DNA from: JBKHBT01 sp046542255
Lineage (GTDB): Bacteria > UBP14 > UBA6098 > JBKHBT01
Assembly (NCBI GenBank): GCA_046542255.1
Contig: JBKHBT010000061.1
Coordinates: forward strand, 1 to 20,554
DNA length: 20,554 nt
Direction of reading: 5' to 3'
Both the position numbers and the translations under genes were made by a program. Shown piece after piece: positions 1 to 7,391 of the stretch (positions within the stretch are counted from its first letter, which is position 1; every line of letters begins with the position of its first letter). Under the pieces are notes generated by a model. It searched no databases, was not told where the DNA came from, and was given only the letters and a program-made list of their open reading frames with translations.

Positions 1-64
1 TCTAATCTTTGTGTTAAGAATGTTTTCCTGAACTTGCGAAAGAATAAAAATATTTAAAAGTGCA

Positions 65-3000
65 TTATTTAGGGCTGGCAATCTGTGTCGGCAGGATTAT
101 TTTGAAAATGGCGCCACCTTCTTGTTTATTCAGCGCTTCTAGCTGGCCTTTGTGTTTATTGACAATTATATCATATGAAATATATAGTCCCAGGCCAGTT
201 CCTTTGCCCTGCTCTTTGGTTGTGAAAAAGGGATCAAATATGTGATTTATATTTTTTTCTTTTATTCCTGGGCCATTATCTTCGATACTAATAATGACTT
301 TGTCATCGAGATCACTAGTTTTTATCTTTATAATGCCTTTTTGGGTATCGCTATCTTCTATAGCATGGGCTGCATTTATTACCAGATTCAAAAACACCTG
401 GGATAGCTCGCCCTTGAAGCATCTTATCATATTTTCAGATTCAAGGTACTTCTCTACTTTAGCTACATATTTGATTTCATTTCTTGCGACTGTAAGAGAG
501 CTTTCAATTATTTCATTGATATTAATTTCAGCCATATTATCTTCATTATCCACTCTCGAGAAGCTCTTGAGATTATTAACGATCGACTTAATGCGTTCAA
601 AACCTTCATTGCATTCATCGAAAATATCGCCTACATCTTCTAAAATAAAATCTAATTTAGATTTTTTGCGGTTTTCAAGGAATATCTTTTGTAATTGTTC
701 TATTGAATAATTTTCATCCAAAGCGCTTATCTCGATTTGTGAATCTTCTACATATTTAATCATTTTGGTGACATATTTTTTTAGAGTATTGAAATTACTG
801 CTCACAAAACCAAGTGGATTATTGATTTCATGTGCTATTCCAGCCGACAAATGGCCTATGGATGCCATTTTTTCCTGGCGAATTAGTGAGTTTTGGGTGA
901 TTTTCAATTGCTTATTGGTATTGTCTAGCTCTTTTATTATTTTTTTGAGGAGTCTTTGATCCTGGATCTGCTGAGTAACATCACGGATTATTCCTCTGAA
1001 TGCCAGAATTTCACCATTGTCATCTTTTAGAGTATTGGATGATTCTACTACCTCGATAATATTGCCATTTTTACATTTGAATGAAAAGTGCATATCCTTT
1101 ACATAGCCATCTTCCTTCATCTTTTTTTCATATTCTATTCTCTTACTGTTATCAATAATAATGTCTTTGATATTTATTTTCATTATTTCTTCGAGATTGT
1201 CATAGCCCAGTAATTCTAACCCTGCGCGGTTAATATCGATGAATTGCCCATTTGGTTTTGCAATAAAGATCATGTCATTTGAGTTTTCAAAGAGGCTTCT
1301 GTATTTCTCTTCGCTTTTTGCCAGCGCATTTTCGGCTTTTTTGAGTCTGCTCACATCGACATGTGTCCCGATAACTCTAATAGGCTTTCCAGTATCATCA
1401 AAGATGCCTTCTCCCCTTGATAAAATATCTATCCAATGGCCTTTTTTATGGCGCATTTTATATTCGATTTCGAACTTGTCTATCTCGCCATTTAATATTT
1501 TATTCAGGAGTTTCCATTTTCTATCGCGATCTTTGGGTTTCAAAAGGTTTGCGAGGGTGGAGAAATCATTTGTTAATTCATTGGAATCGTAACCGAGCAT
1601 TTTTTTCCAGCTTGGAGAATAATAGACTTCATTAGTCTTGACATTCCAATCCCAAAGGCCATCATTAGTGGCATTCATTGCCAAATTGAATCTTTCTTCA
1701 CTCTCGCGAAGTTCCTTTTGGGATTCCTTGATTTTGGTAAGGTCCATATTGGTTCCGGTAACTCTGATAGCTTTCTCCGACTTATCTCTGGTTATGAAAC
1801 CTCTTGAAAGGACGGGCACATAATGGCCATCCTTGTGTTTCAATCGAAATTCAACTTCATAGCTATCAATATTTCCATTAAGCTGTTTTTCAAAGAAATC
1901 ATTTACTTCATCGATGTCATCTTTGCACATAAGTTTTTTCCAAAGATTCTTGTCCACTGGCATTTCATTTTCTTCATAGCCTAGCTGAGACCACCATTGT
2001 GGTGAATAATAGACTTTATCATCGATTAGGTCCCAATCCCATGGGGCATCATTAGATGATTTAATAATAAGATTTAATCTCTCTTGAATATCCTGGATTT
2101 TTTGCTCAGATTTTTTTCTTTCGGTTATATCAAGATAAGATTCTACGATTCCAATAATATTTCCATTTACATCTTTATAGGGATAAGATGATATTATTAG
2201 AGTCTTTGAATTTCCATTATCCAGGACTAAGTCTTTTTCGCATGTGCAACATTTTTCGCCATTTTGGATCAAGTTGATGGGGCAATAGTAATCAGAATTA
2301 CAATGATTCCCCCAAATTTCAAGACATTTCCTTCCCAATACTTCTTCCTGTTTCAAATCAAATAGGTTGCAAAAATTTTTGTTTACCTGGATGATATTGT
2401 AGTTTAGATCGATTACACAAAGTGCTGAAGAAGCATCAAGAATTTGGTTTAGTTCTAAATGTGCTTTTTTAATCGCTTCAATAGCTTTGCGTTTTTCTGT
2501 TATGTTTTCTGAGATATTTAGGATGAATTGTGGTTCATTGTTCTTATTGAGAATTGGAATTATTTTTGATCGCAGTGTTTTTATTGTATTTTTATTTTTC
2601 CAAAATAATTCTTCATCGAACTCGATGGTATTTCCACTGATTAGCGCAGCTTGTTCATTCTTTGATAATTTATCTGCAACTTTACGAGGGAAGATTTCCT
2701 CATTTTTTTTGCCAAGAATTTCTCTTCTATCGATTCCTAGCTGTTTTTCTCCTGCTTTGTTAATTCTAACATAGCGAAGTTCATCAGCTTCTTTTACATA
2801 GAGTATATTAGGTAAGTTCTCTATTATCATATTCATGAAGCTATTTGATTCTCGGTATCTCTGTTCAGATACTTTTAGTGCTGAGATATCATGAAAGACC
2901 AAAACCACTCCAATCACTCTACCTACACGATTAATTATTGGCGCGGCGCTGTCTTCGATCGGCAGTAATGAACCATCTTTGCGAACCAGTGCGGTACTAT

Positions 3001-3829
3001 TGAACAATTCTATTGTTTTACGTGTTTTTAATACTTTTTTAATTGGGCTTTTTAATGGTTTATTATTTATTTCATTTACAATCTTGAATACCTGGCCGGA
3101 TGGCTTGTCTTTTGCATCTTCTGCTTTCCATCCGGTCAACTGTTCTGCCTTTTGGTTTATGAATGTGATATATCCATCTTCATTTGTGGTTATTACCGCA
3201 TCGCCAATGCTTTGAAGAGTAACTGAAAGCCATTCTTTATTAGCTTCTAATTTATTTACAGCCCTAATTCTTTGCAAAATAGTACCTGACACATTGATAT
3301 AGGTATCGATCATATCTCGCATTGGCAAATCCTTATCTTTATCGATAAAGACAAAGGCAAGGGCAAGAAGTTCATCTGACATTACAAAAGAAAGGCGCCA
3401 AACAAGGTGATCTTCAATTTGATTATCCTGAACAAAATTTGATATACAATCATTATCTAATGATGTTTTTAGAAGATGATTTTTAACTAAATCTTCGATC
3501 TCGGGTTCTGTGAGTTCTTTAATGAAGCTGAACTCTTGATAATGTATCTGTTTTTTTGTGTTGGTATCATTCTTTTTTGGCTTATTGGATACAGCTGATC
3601 GCAACTCTATTGCTTTGCAAGTATCATCGAAAGTAAACATTACTGCGAAATTTGCATCCGATATCCTGATGAGATTTTTGTTTATTACATGATATATTTC
3701 TTCTTCATCGAGGGTTTCGATTTCGAATACAGTATCGTATAGTATTCTGAAGGCTTCGAATCTTCTTTTGAATATTTCGATCGACTTTTTTTCTGCTTTT
3801 AGCTGTTGCTGTAGCCTTTCCAAATCCAT
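65..3829 (-). CDS. Soluble multi-PAS sensor histidine kinase (GAF-like, six PAS, HisKA, HATPase)
   Basis: Predicted to autophosphorylate on His and pass the phosphate to a receiver Asp, probably on the two regulators encoded upstream in this operon. Of 1254 residues, about 20-200 look GAF-like. PAS domains follow near 200-320, 335-450, 455-580, 585-708, 712-836 and 843-965; the fourth and fifth resemble each other and are probably a duplication. The H-box HEINNPLG has its His at 1000. The N-box is LVINAAHAIED (Asn1152), followed by EDNGPGI and GTGLGL, so the ATPase looks complete. I see no membrane helix, so it should be cytoplasmic. PAS3 has six Cys between 502 and 530, suggesting a metal or redox site. 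The ATG lies one base after the upstream stop, and GGAAGG sits about 11 bases before it. It is the last gene of the operon. Its signal is unknown. Confidence 0.93.
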   Translation of the reverse strand: MDLERLQQQLKAEKKSIEIFKRRFEAFRILYDTVFEIETLDEEEIYHVINKNLIRISDANFAVMFTFDDTCKAIELRSAVSNKPKKNDTNTKKQIHYQEFSFIKELTEPEIEDLVKNHLLKTSLDNDCISNFVQDNQIEDHLVWRLSFVMSDELLALAFVFIDKDKDLPMRDMIDTYINVSGTILQRIRAVNKLEANKEWLSVTLQSIGDAVITTNEDGYITFINQKAEQLTGWKAEDAKDKPSGQVFKIVNEINNKPLKSPIKKVLKTRKTIELFNSTALVRKDGSLLPIEDSAAPIINRVGRVIGVVLVFHDISALKVSEQRYRESNSFMNMIIENLPNILYVKEADELRYVRINKAGEKQLGIDRREILGKKNEEIFPRKVADKLSKNEQAALISGNTIEFDEELFWKNKNTIKTLRSKIIPILNKNNEPQFILNISENITEKRKAIEAIKKAHLELNQILDASSALCVIDLNYNIIQVNKNFCNLFDLKQEEVLGRKCLEIWGNHCNSDYYCPINLIQNGEKCCTCEKDLVLDNGNSKTLIISSYPYKDVNGNIIGIVESYLDITERKKSEQKIQDIQERLNLIIKSSNDAPWDWDLIDDKVYYSPQWWSQLGYEENEMPVDKNLWKKLMCKDDIDEVNDFFEKQLNGNIDSYEVEFRLKHKDGHYVPVLSRGFITRDKSEKAIRVTGTNMDLTKIKESQKELRESEERFNLAMNATNDGLWDWNVKTNEVYYSPSWKKMLGYDSNELTNDFSTLANLLKPKDRDRKWKLLNKILNGEIDKFEIEYKMRHKKGHWIDILSRGEGIFDDTGKPIRVIGTHVDVSRLKKAENALAKSEEKYRSLFENSNDMIFIAKPNGQFIDINRAGLELLGYDNLEEIMKINIKDIIIDNSKRIEYEKKMKEDGYVKDMHFSFKCKNGNIIEVVESSNTLKDDNGEILAFRGIIRDVTQQIQDQRLLKKIIKELDNTNKQLKITQNSLIRQEKMASIGHLSAGIAHEINNPLGFVSSNFNTLKKYVTKMIKYVEDSQIEISALDENYSIEQLQKIFLENRKKSKLDFILEDVGDIFDECNEGFERIKSIVNNLKSFSRVDNEDNMAEININEIIESSLTVARNEIKYVAKVEKYLESENMIRCFKGELSQVFLNLVINAAHAIEDSDTQKGIIKIKTSDLDDKVIISIEDNGPGIKEKNINHIFDPFFTTKEQGKGTGLGLYISYDIIVNKHKGQLEALNKQEGGAIFKIILPTQIASPK

Positions 3830-3830
3830 T

Positions 3831-4370
3831 CTATTTTTGTACCTTCCTTATTAGAGTAAGCAGTATAATCGATAATATTGCCAATGTTGCGGAAATCCAT
3901 GCTGCCGAGACTGGAAAGAGTTGATTTAGAAGGATTTTTTCGATAAAATACCCATCTTCAAGAATAGGATCTAGAATGTAAACGACAAGAGCCATACCAG
4001 GAATAAAGGAGATCAGGATAATCACAAAATTCAAATTTCCTTCTCCGATTTGCCTTAAGGTGCCGAGTATGCATCCTCCATTTAAGAATATTCCAGCTCC
4101 GAAAAGTATTCCGGATACTATATTGAAAAAGCCATATCCTCTTATCTGTCCAATTGGTTTTAGGCCGAGATCTGGTGAAATATATCCGGTTATTAAGAAG
4201 CCTATCGATGATATTGCAATTATAATCAAAACCATTCTCATAATCCTTTTGCCTTTTCCCATGAATATCTCGCCAAGCCCAACGGCAATACAGAAACCGG
4301 ATCTTTGCACCAGAACCCCAAATATAATGCCGAATAGAAAGCCAAATATCAAAAGCAATGTAAAACTCAT
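3831..4370 (-). CDS. YeeE/YedE-family (sulf_transp) membrane subunit, C-terminal half
   Basis: A hydrophobic protein of 179 residues matching the second half of YeeE/YedE (TsuA-type) transporters, which move thiosulfate or related sulfur species across the inner membrane. Diagnostic motifs are QRSGFC (Cys27) and GGCILGTLRQIGEGN (Cys100), the latter close to the family signature around GGCxxGTLxRxGEGN. In studied members such conserved Cys residues contact the sulfur substrate. The reading frame stays open up to 4487, but the ATG at 4370 has GGAAGG just upstream and lies two bases after the stop of the first-half gene, so I chose it. About five to six membrane segments can be seen. It probably pairs with the product of 4373-4801. 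The substrate (thiosulfate, sulfane sulfur or a selenium species) cannot be told from sequence. Confidence 0.85.
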   Translation of the reverse strand: MSFTLLLIFGFLFGIIFGVLVQRSGFCIAVGLGEIFMGKGKRIMRMVLIIIAISSIGFLITGYISPDLGLKPIGQIRGYGFFNIVSGILFGAGIFLNGGCILGTLRQIGEGNLNFVIILISFIPGMALVVYILDPILEDGYFIEKILLNQLFPVSAAWISATLAILSIILLTLIRKVQK

Positions 4371-4372
4371 AA

Positions 4373-4801
4373 TTATACCTTCCAGACTATTTTGTAAACG
4401 ATGTAGGCTCCGATTACAATTCCCGCAGCAGAAAGGAATGAAGATACCGAAAGCATTGGAATTCCCGTAACGAAAGCGGTTGTACATGTTCCGGGATTGA
4501 GTGTTATTCCTACACCTATTAAGAAACCACCGAATATGGCTTTGAAAAGAAACTGCTTATTGGGTTTCCTCAAAATGAATTCTCCGCTAGATTTTGCTGA
4601 AATCAATGCGCCAGTTATAACTCCGATATTTACGATAATTGCGAAAAGAAATTTATTATTTGCACCCAGTTTACCAATCATGGGCAGAAAGCTGCTTCCG
4701 CCGATCCAGAATTTCTTCAATGTTATATACATTATCACATTTACTACTGCAAAAATACCCATTAAAAATGTAGCATTATTAAATATACTGTCTTTTCTCA
4801 T
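4373..4801 (-). CDS. YeeE/YedE-family membrane subunit, N-terminal half
   Basis: About 142 residues, mostly hydrophobic. The segment GGFLIGVGITLNPGTCTTAF, with Cys106, matches the glycine-rich Cys hairpin of YeeE/YedE-type sulfur transporters. With the following gene it would make a complete transporter split over two polypeptides, like the two-gene PmpA/PmpB-style arrangement known in other bacteria. The frame extends upstream to 4852 inside the TusA-like gene, but the ATG at 4801, one base after that gene's stop, gives a first residue just before the first membrane helix and fits the tight operon spacing. The Shine-Dalgarno is weak (AAAAGAG), so translation may be coupled to the TusA-like gene. 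The alternative start would add 17 basic residues. Confidence 0.78.
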   Translation of the reverse strand: MRKDSIFNNATFLMGIFAVVNVIMYITLKKFWIGGSSFLPMIGKLGANNKFLFAIIVNIGVITGALISAKSSGEFILRKPNKQFLFKAIFGGFLIGVGITLNPGTCTTAFVTGIPMLSVSSFLSAAGIVIGAYIVYKIVWKV

Positions 4802-4802
4802 A

Positions 4803-5033
4803 TCAACTCTTTTTTTCAATTTTGATAATCCAGGATTTTTCTTTTTTATCAATTTTTAGATCCAGATTTTCATACTCGCCAAATTCTTCTTTGACTGCTT
4901 TATGGGCCAAAGGGTCGTCCACGATAAAGGTTACAATCTCACCTGGTTTAAGTGTTAGTGCGTCTTTGGCGATGTTCATAACACAGTAAGGGCAAATCAT
5001 TCCCATTAAATCGACTTTTTTGCTTTCCGCCAT
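4803..5033 (-). CDS. TusA-like sulfur carrier with CPxC in place of CPxP
   Basis: A 76-residue protein of the TusA/SirA/YedF fold, the usual length for the family. These proteins carry persulfide sulfur on a Cys in an N-terminal CPxP motif and often act beside YeeE/YedE transporters. The family pattern is clear: VDLMGMICPYC, then LKPGEIVTFIVDDPLA. The catalytic Cys is Cys14, but the normally conserved second Pro is Cys17, giving CPYC. This could form an internal disulfide or a dithiol metal or persulfide site. AAGGAG sits about 11 bases before the ATG. The gene lies 19 bases after the receiver gene and one base before the transporter subunit, so it is probably translated with it. The family call is firm; the exact role (sulfur against selenium, carrier against redox switch) is open. 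Confidence 0.85.
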   Translation of the reverse strand: MAESKKVDLMGMICPYCVMNIAKDALTLKPGEIVTFIVDDPLAHKAVKEEFGEYENLDLKIDKKEKSWIIKIEKKS

Positions 5034-5052
5034 CTGGGTAATTTCTCCTTAG

Positions 5053-5757
5053 CTAATGAGATTTGATATTCGAAGACAAAATTGACTCTATCTGTTTTAG
5101 TAAGTCGAGAATGTCTTTTCCATTGGTTCTTATATCTTTAGAGAGTTTTTGAATACTTTTATTATCGGTATCTTCGACTTGCATAACTGTATAGATTACA
5201 TCTGCGACATATGGCGTGATTTTTTTCGAAAGATAGTTGATAATTTTCTCTTTTACTTCAGAATTCTTCTCGGCTTTACTTCTTAAGTCTTCGAGTTGAT
5301 AATTCTGTTGCTGTAATATTGTGTTCTGGCTTTCGAGTTCTTTCAGAAGGCTTTTTTGTGCTTGATTTTTCGAATAGAGCTGCAAAGCGTTTCTGAGTAC
5401 GGGTATAACTTCGCTTTCAACCTTGAACGGTTTGGTTAGATAATAATAAATATTTCTATTGTTTAGAGCAGCCAATATCGTCGATTTTTGAGTATATGCT
5501 GTCAATACAAGCCTGATGATATCTGGATATTTTTTTTTGACTATCTCCAAAAGCTCCATACCATTCATCTCGGGCATACGAAGGTCTGTAACAAGAACTG
5601 CAATATCTTCGTTTCCCATTATTTCCAGAGCTTCTTCACCGCTATTTGCGAATTTTGTATCAAACGGTTCTTCTAACAACTCCCTTTGCAGTGATTTCAA
5701 GATTAGAAATTCATCGTCAACAAAAAGAATTGTACCGCTATATTCCATTGCCTTCAT
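5053..5757 (-). CDS. Response regulator, receiver domain with C-terminal coiled coil
   Basis: A receiver domain of about 120 residues, with the acidic pair in LFVDDE, phospho-acceptor Asp58 in VTDLRMP, the conserved Thr in LTAY, and Lys109 in LTKPF. All canonical residues are present, so it should be phosphorylated. The remaining ~110 residues are Gln-, Glu- and Leu-rich helix with coiled-coil character (around 125-165) and end in another helical stretch. I recognise no DNA-binding or enzymatic output domain. It may work by protein contact or as a phosphate sink. The ATG at 5757 is 20 bases inside the end of the upstream receiver-HDOD gene, with AGGAG about 8 bases before it. A second in-frame ATG lies at 5748. 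Likely partner: the histidine kinase at the end of the same operon. Confidence 0.88.
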   Translation of the reverse strand: MKAMEYSGTILFVDDEFLILKSLQRELLEEPFDTKFANSGEEALEIMGNEDIAVLVTDLRMPEMNGMELLEIVKKKYPDIIRLVLTAYTQKSTILAALNNRNIYYYLTKPFKVESEVIPVLRNALQLYSKNQAQKSLLKELESQNTILQQQNYQLEDLRSKAEKNSEVKEKIINYLSKKITPYVADVIYTVMQVEDTDNKSIQKLSKDIRTNGKDILDLLKQIESILSSNIKSH

Positions 5758-6964
5758 CGTATTGGCTCCTAATTAAATCTCTATAGTTACATAGTTTATC
5801 ATTCGAAAAGCCATAACTTTCAAATTTGGAAACATCGATTTTTCTATCTTTATAATTTTGTCGTATGAAATTCACGTAATTATTAGTAAAATCTACTGCT
5901 TGTAGTAATTTACAATAACAATTATTGTCAAATGATTTTTTATGATGGTTCATAGTGATATCGCAGTTAACATGTGGTAGATTCCATTTATTGAGAAAAA
6001 ATGAACCAATTTCAGCATGAGTTCTATTATTAAAACCAGCTTTAATTTCGCATTCATGAAAATCATACGGCTGATCTTGCTCCTGAATATCCTTGATTTT
6101 TTTATAATCTTCATAAAAATATTGAAGTAAAATTATTTTCCCAATATCATGGGTTATGCCGACTGATTTAAATTCCATTGGAAGTATTTTAGCATAAGTA
6201 TCTTTATAGTATTCGGTGATCATTCTATTAACAATCAAGGAATGCTTTGCAATCTCTTCGAGTTCAGTTTTTTGTTCTTCTGTCCATTCTAATTGATCTA
6301 TAAGTGAATTGGTCAAAACAATATCCCTTAATGTTGACAATCCCAGTATGGCGACTGCTCTTGTAAGGGATGTCGTTTTTTTGAACCCATAGTATGCGGA
6401 ATTTGCAACCTGCAAGACTTTTGTGGCAATCGATACATCTTGTTCAATGATTTCGGTGATTTTTGTAAAGGATTTTTGCTCTCCAATAGCCTGCATCAAG
6501 TTCTGGTATATTCCCGGCAAAGTTGGCAATTTTTCGATATTACTAACTATTGTCATGATATCATCGCTATGTAGCTGTTTTCGTAACTGAAGAATATGAT
6601 CGAGTGTACCGAGAAGATTCTCGGTTTCCCAGGGTTTTGTTAAATATGTTGTAGCAAGGCCCTGTACGATAGCTTGCATTACAGTAGCTTCATCGACAAA
6701 ACCACTGAGTATAATCCTATCGGTATCGGGATATTTCGTTTTGACAATTTCCAGCAATTCAAAGCCATTCATCACGGGCATGCGAATATCACTAACAACG
6801 ATATCAATAGGCTCATTTGCGAGAATTTCCAGGCCTTCTTTTGCGCTACATGCGACAAAAAAATCGTATTCTGTAGAAAAAAGTTCGCGCTTTATACTTT
6901 TTCTAATATTTTTTTCGTCATCGATAAAAAGTATGCGCCCCGCCTGGATTACTTCATTAACCAA
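5738..6964 (-). CDS. Response regulator with HDOD output domain
   Basis: 408 residues. The N-terminal receiver (about 8-130) has LFIDDE, phospho-acceptor Asp59 in VSDIRMP and Lys110 in LTKPW. After a short linker comes an HDOD domain (about 140-345): LPTLPGIYQNLMQAI, then VLQVANSAYYG, followed by HDIGK and HAEIG. HDOD domains are HD-related folds found in signalling proteins; many lack catalysis and bind partners, although the HD here is kept in HDIGK. The start is a TTG at 6964: AAGGAG lies six bases upstream and no in-frame ATG is near. It is the first gene of the operon and overlaps the next by 20 bases. It should be the main phosphorylated output, but its downstream target is unknown. Confidence 0.9.
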   Translation of the reverse strand: MVNEVIQAGRILFIDDEKNIRKSIKRELFSTEYDFFVACSAKEGLEILANEPIDIVVSDIRMPVMNGFELLEIVKTKYPDTDRIILSGFVDEATVMQAIVQGLATTYLTKPWETENLLGTLDHILQLRKQLHSDDIMTIVSNIEKLPTLPGIYQNLMQAIGEQKSFTKITEIIEQDVSIATKVLQVANSAYYGFKKTTSLTRAVAILGLSTLRDIVLTNSLIDQLEWTEEQKTELEEIAKHSLIVNRMITEYYKDTYAKILPMEFKSVGITHDIGKIILLQYFYEDYKKIKDIQEQDQPYDFHECEIKAGFNNRTHAEIGSFFLNKWNLPHVNCDITMNHHKKSFDNNCYCKLLQAVDFTNNYVNFIRQNYKDRKIDVSKFESYGFSNDKLCNYRDLIRSQYDEGNGI

Positions 6965-6976
6965 ATATAACTCCTT
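6962..6976 (-). promoter_or_regulatory. Shine-Dalgarno and TTG start of the receiver-HDOD gene
   Basis: On the minus strand the order is AAGGAG, six bases, then TTG. An ATG seven bases downstream is out of frame, so the TTG is the only start that fits both the reading frame and the ribosome site. The rare start may keep the first gene of the operon at a modest level. Confidence 0.7.
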
Positions 6977-7391
6977 AAGAACATAAATATAGTGATTATG
7001 AAAAATCTACAATTTTCATCACTAGTTATATCGGTATAAATCTTGGGCACTTTAAAACGATGAGAAATTAATGATAAATCAGTAGTGTCCCGAAGATTTG
7101 TCATTCAAATACTAATTCACTTCTTTTATAAATTTTCTATTTGATGGTTTTAGCATAATTGTCATTTCGATTTTACCCAACAATGGATGTTTAATTTTGT
7201 GAATTAACCTCAATATTATGCCATCAAAACCAAAGACTTGCAATTTGCCGATAATCTTATAAATTATATCCTGCAACAATTCCTGTTTTTTCTTCGGGAC
7301 AGTACTATTATAAAGCAAAAAATTATTTTTTTGCAGCTTATAAAGAGTAATAATCTTTAAATATTATAACGATTTAAGAAATGCTGGAGCA
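6965..7391. other. Intergenic region between feoB and the sensory operon
   Basis: This 427-base gap separates two units on the same strand. It holds the inverted-repeat-bounded element at 7081-7306. Just outside its right end is an A/T-rich hairpin, GCAAAAAA paired with TTTTTTGC around 7315-7334, which could help end feoB transcription. Minus-strand promoter candidates for the sensory operon are weak: a TATAAC or TATATT lies within the last 100 bases before 6964, without a convincing -35 box. I see no protein-coding gene here that I trust. Confidence 0.6.
7081..7306. mobile_element. Small inverted-repeat element (MITE-like or IS remnant)
   Basis: The left end reads AGTAGTGTCCCGAAGA at 7081-7096. 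The reverse complement of the right end (7291-7306) is AGTACTGTCCCGAAGA, a 15 of 16 match. The enclosed ~226 bases are A/T-rich and show no transposase motif. A weak 68-residue minus-strand frame starting with TTG runs through the right repeat but resembles nothing I know. Ends without an internal transposase are the hallmark of non-autonomous elements or decayed insertion sequences. I could not find a clear target-site duplication. It sits between feoB and the sensory operon and could carry promoter or terminator activity. Confidence 0.45.

Noticed and set aside
3979..4487. Longer version of the second transporter subunit starting at 4487
   Set aside because: The extra 39 residues overlap the first subunit and are Cys/Arg-rich without membrane character. 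The start at 4370 has GGAAGG and fits the operon spacing.
7112..7318. 68-residue minus-strand frame starting with TTG
   Set aside because: It runs through the right inverted repeat of the putative element, has no good ribosome site and matches no family I know. Probably chance, or a scrap of a decayed element.
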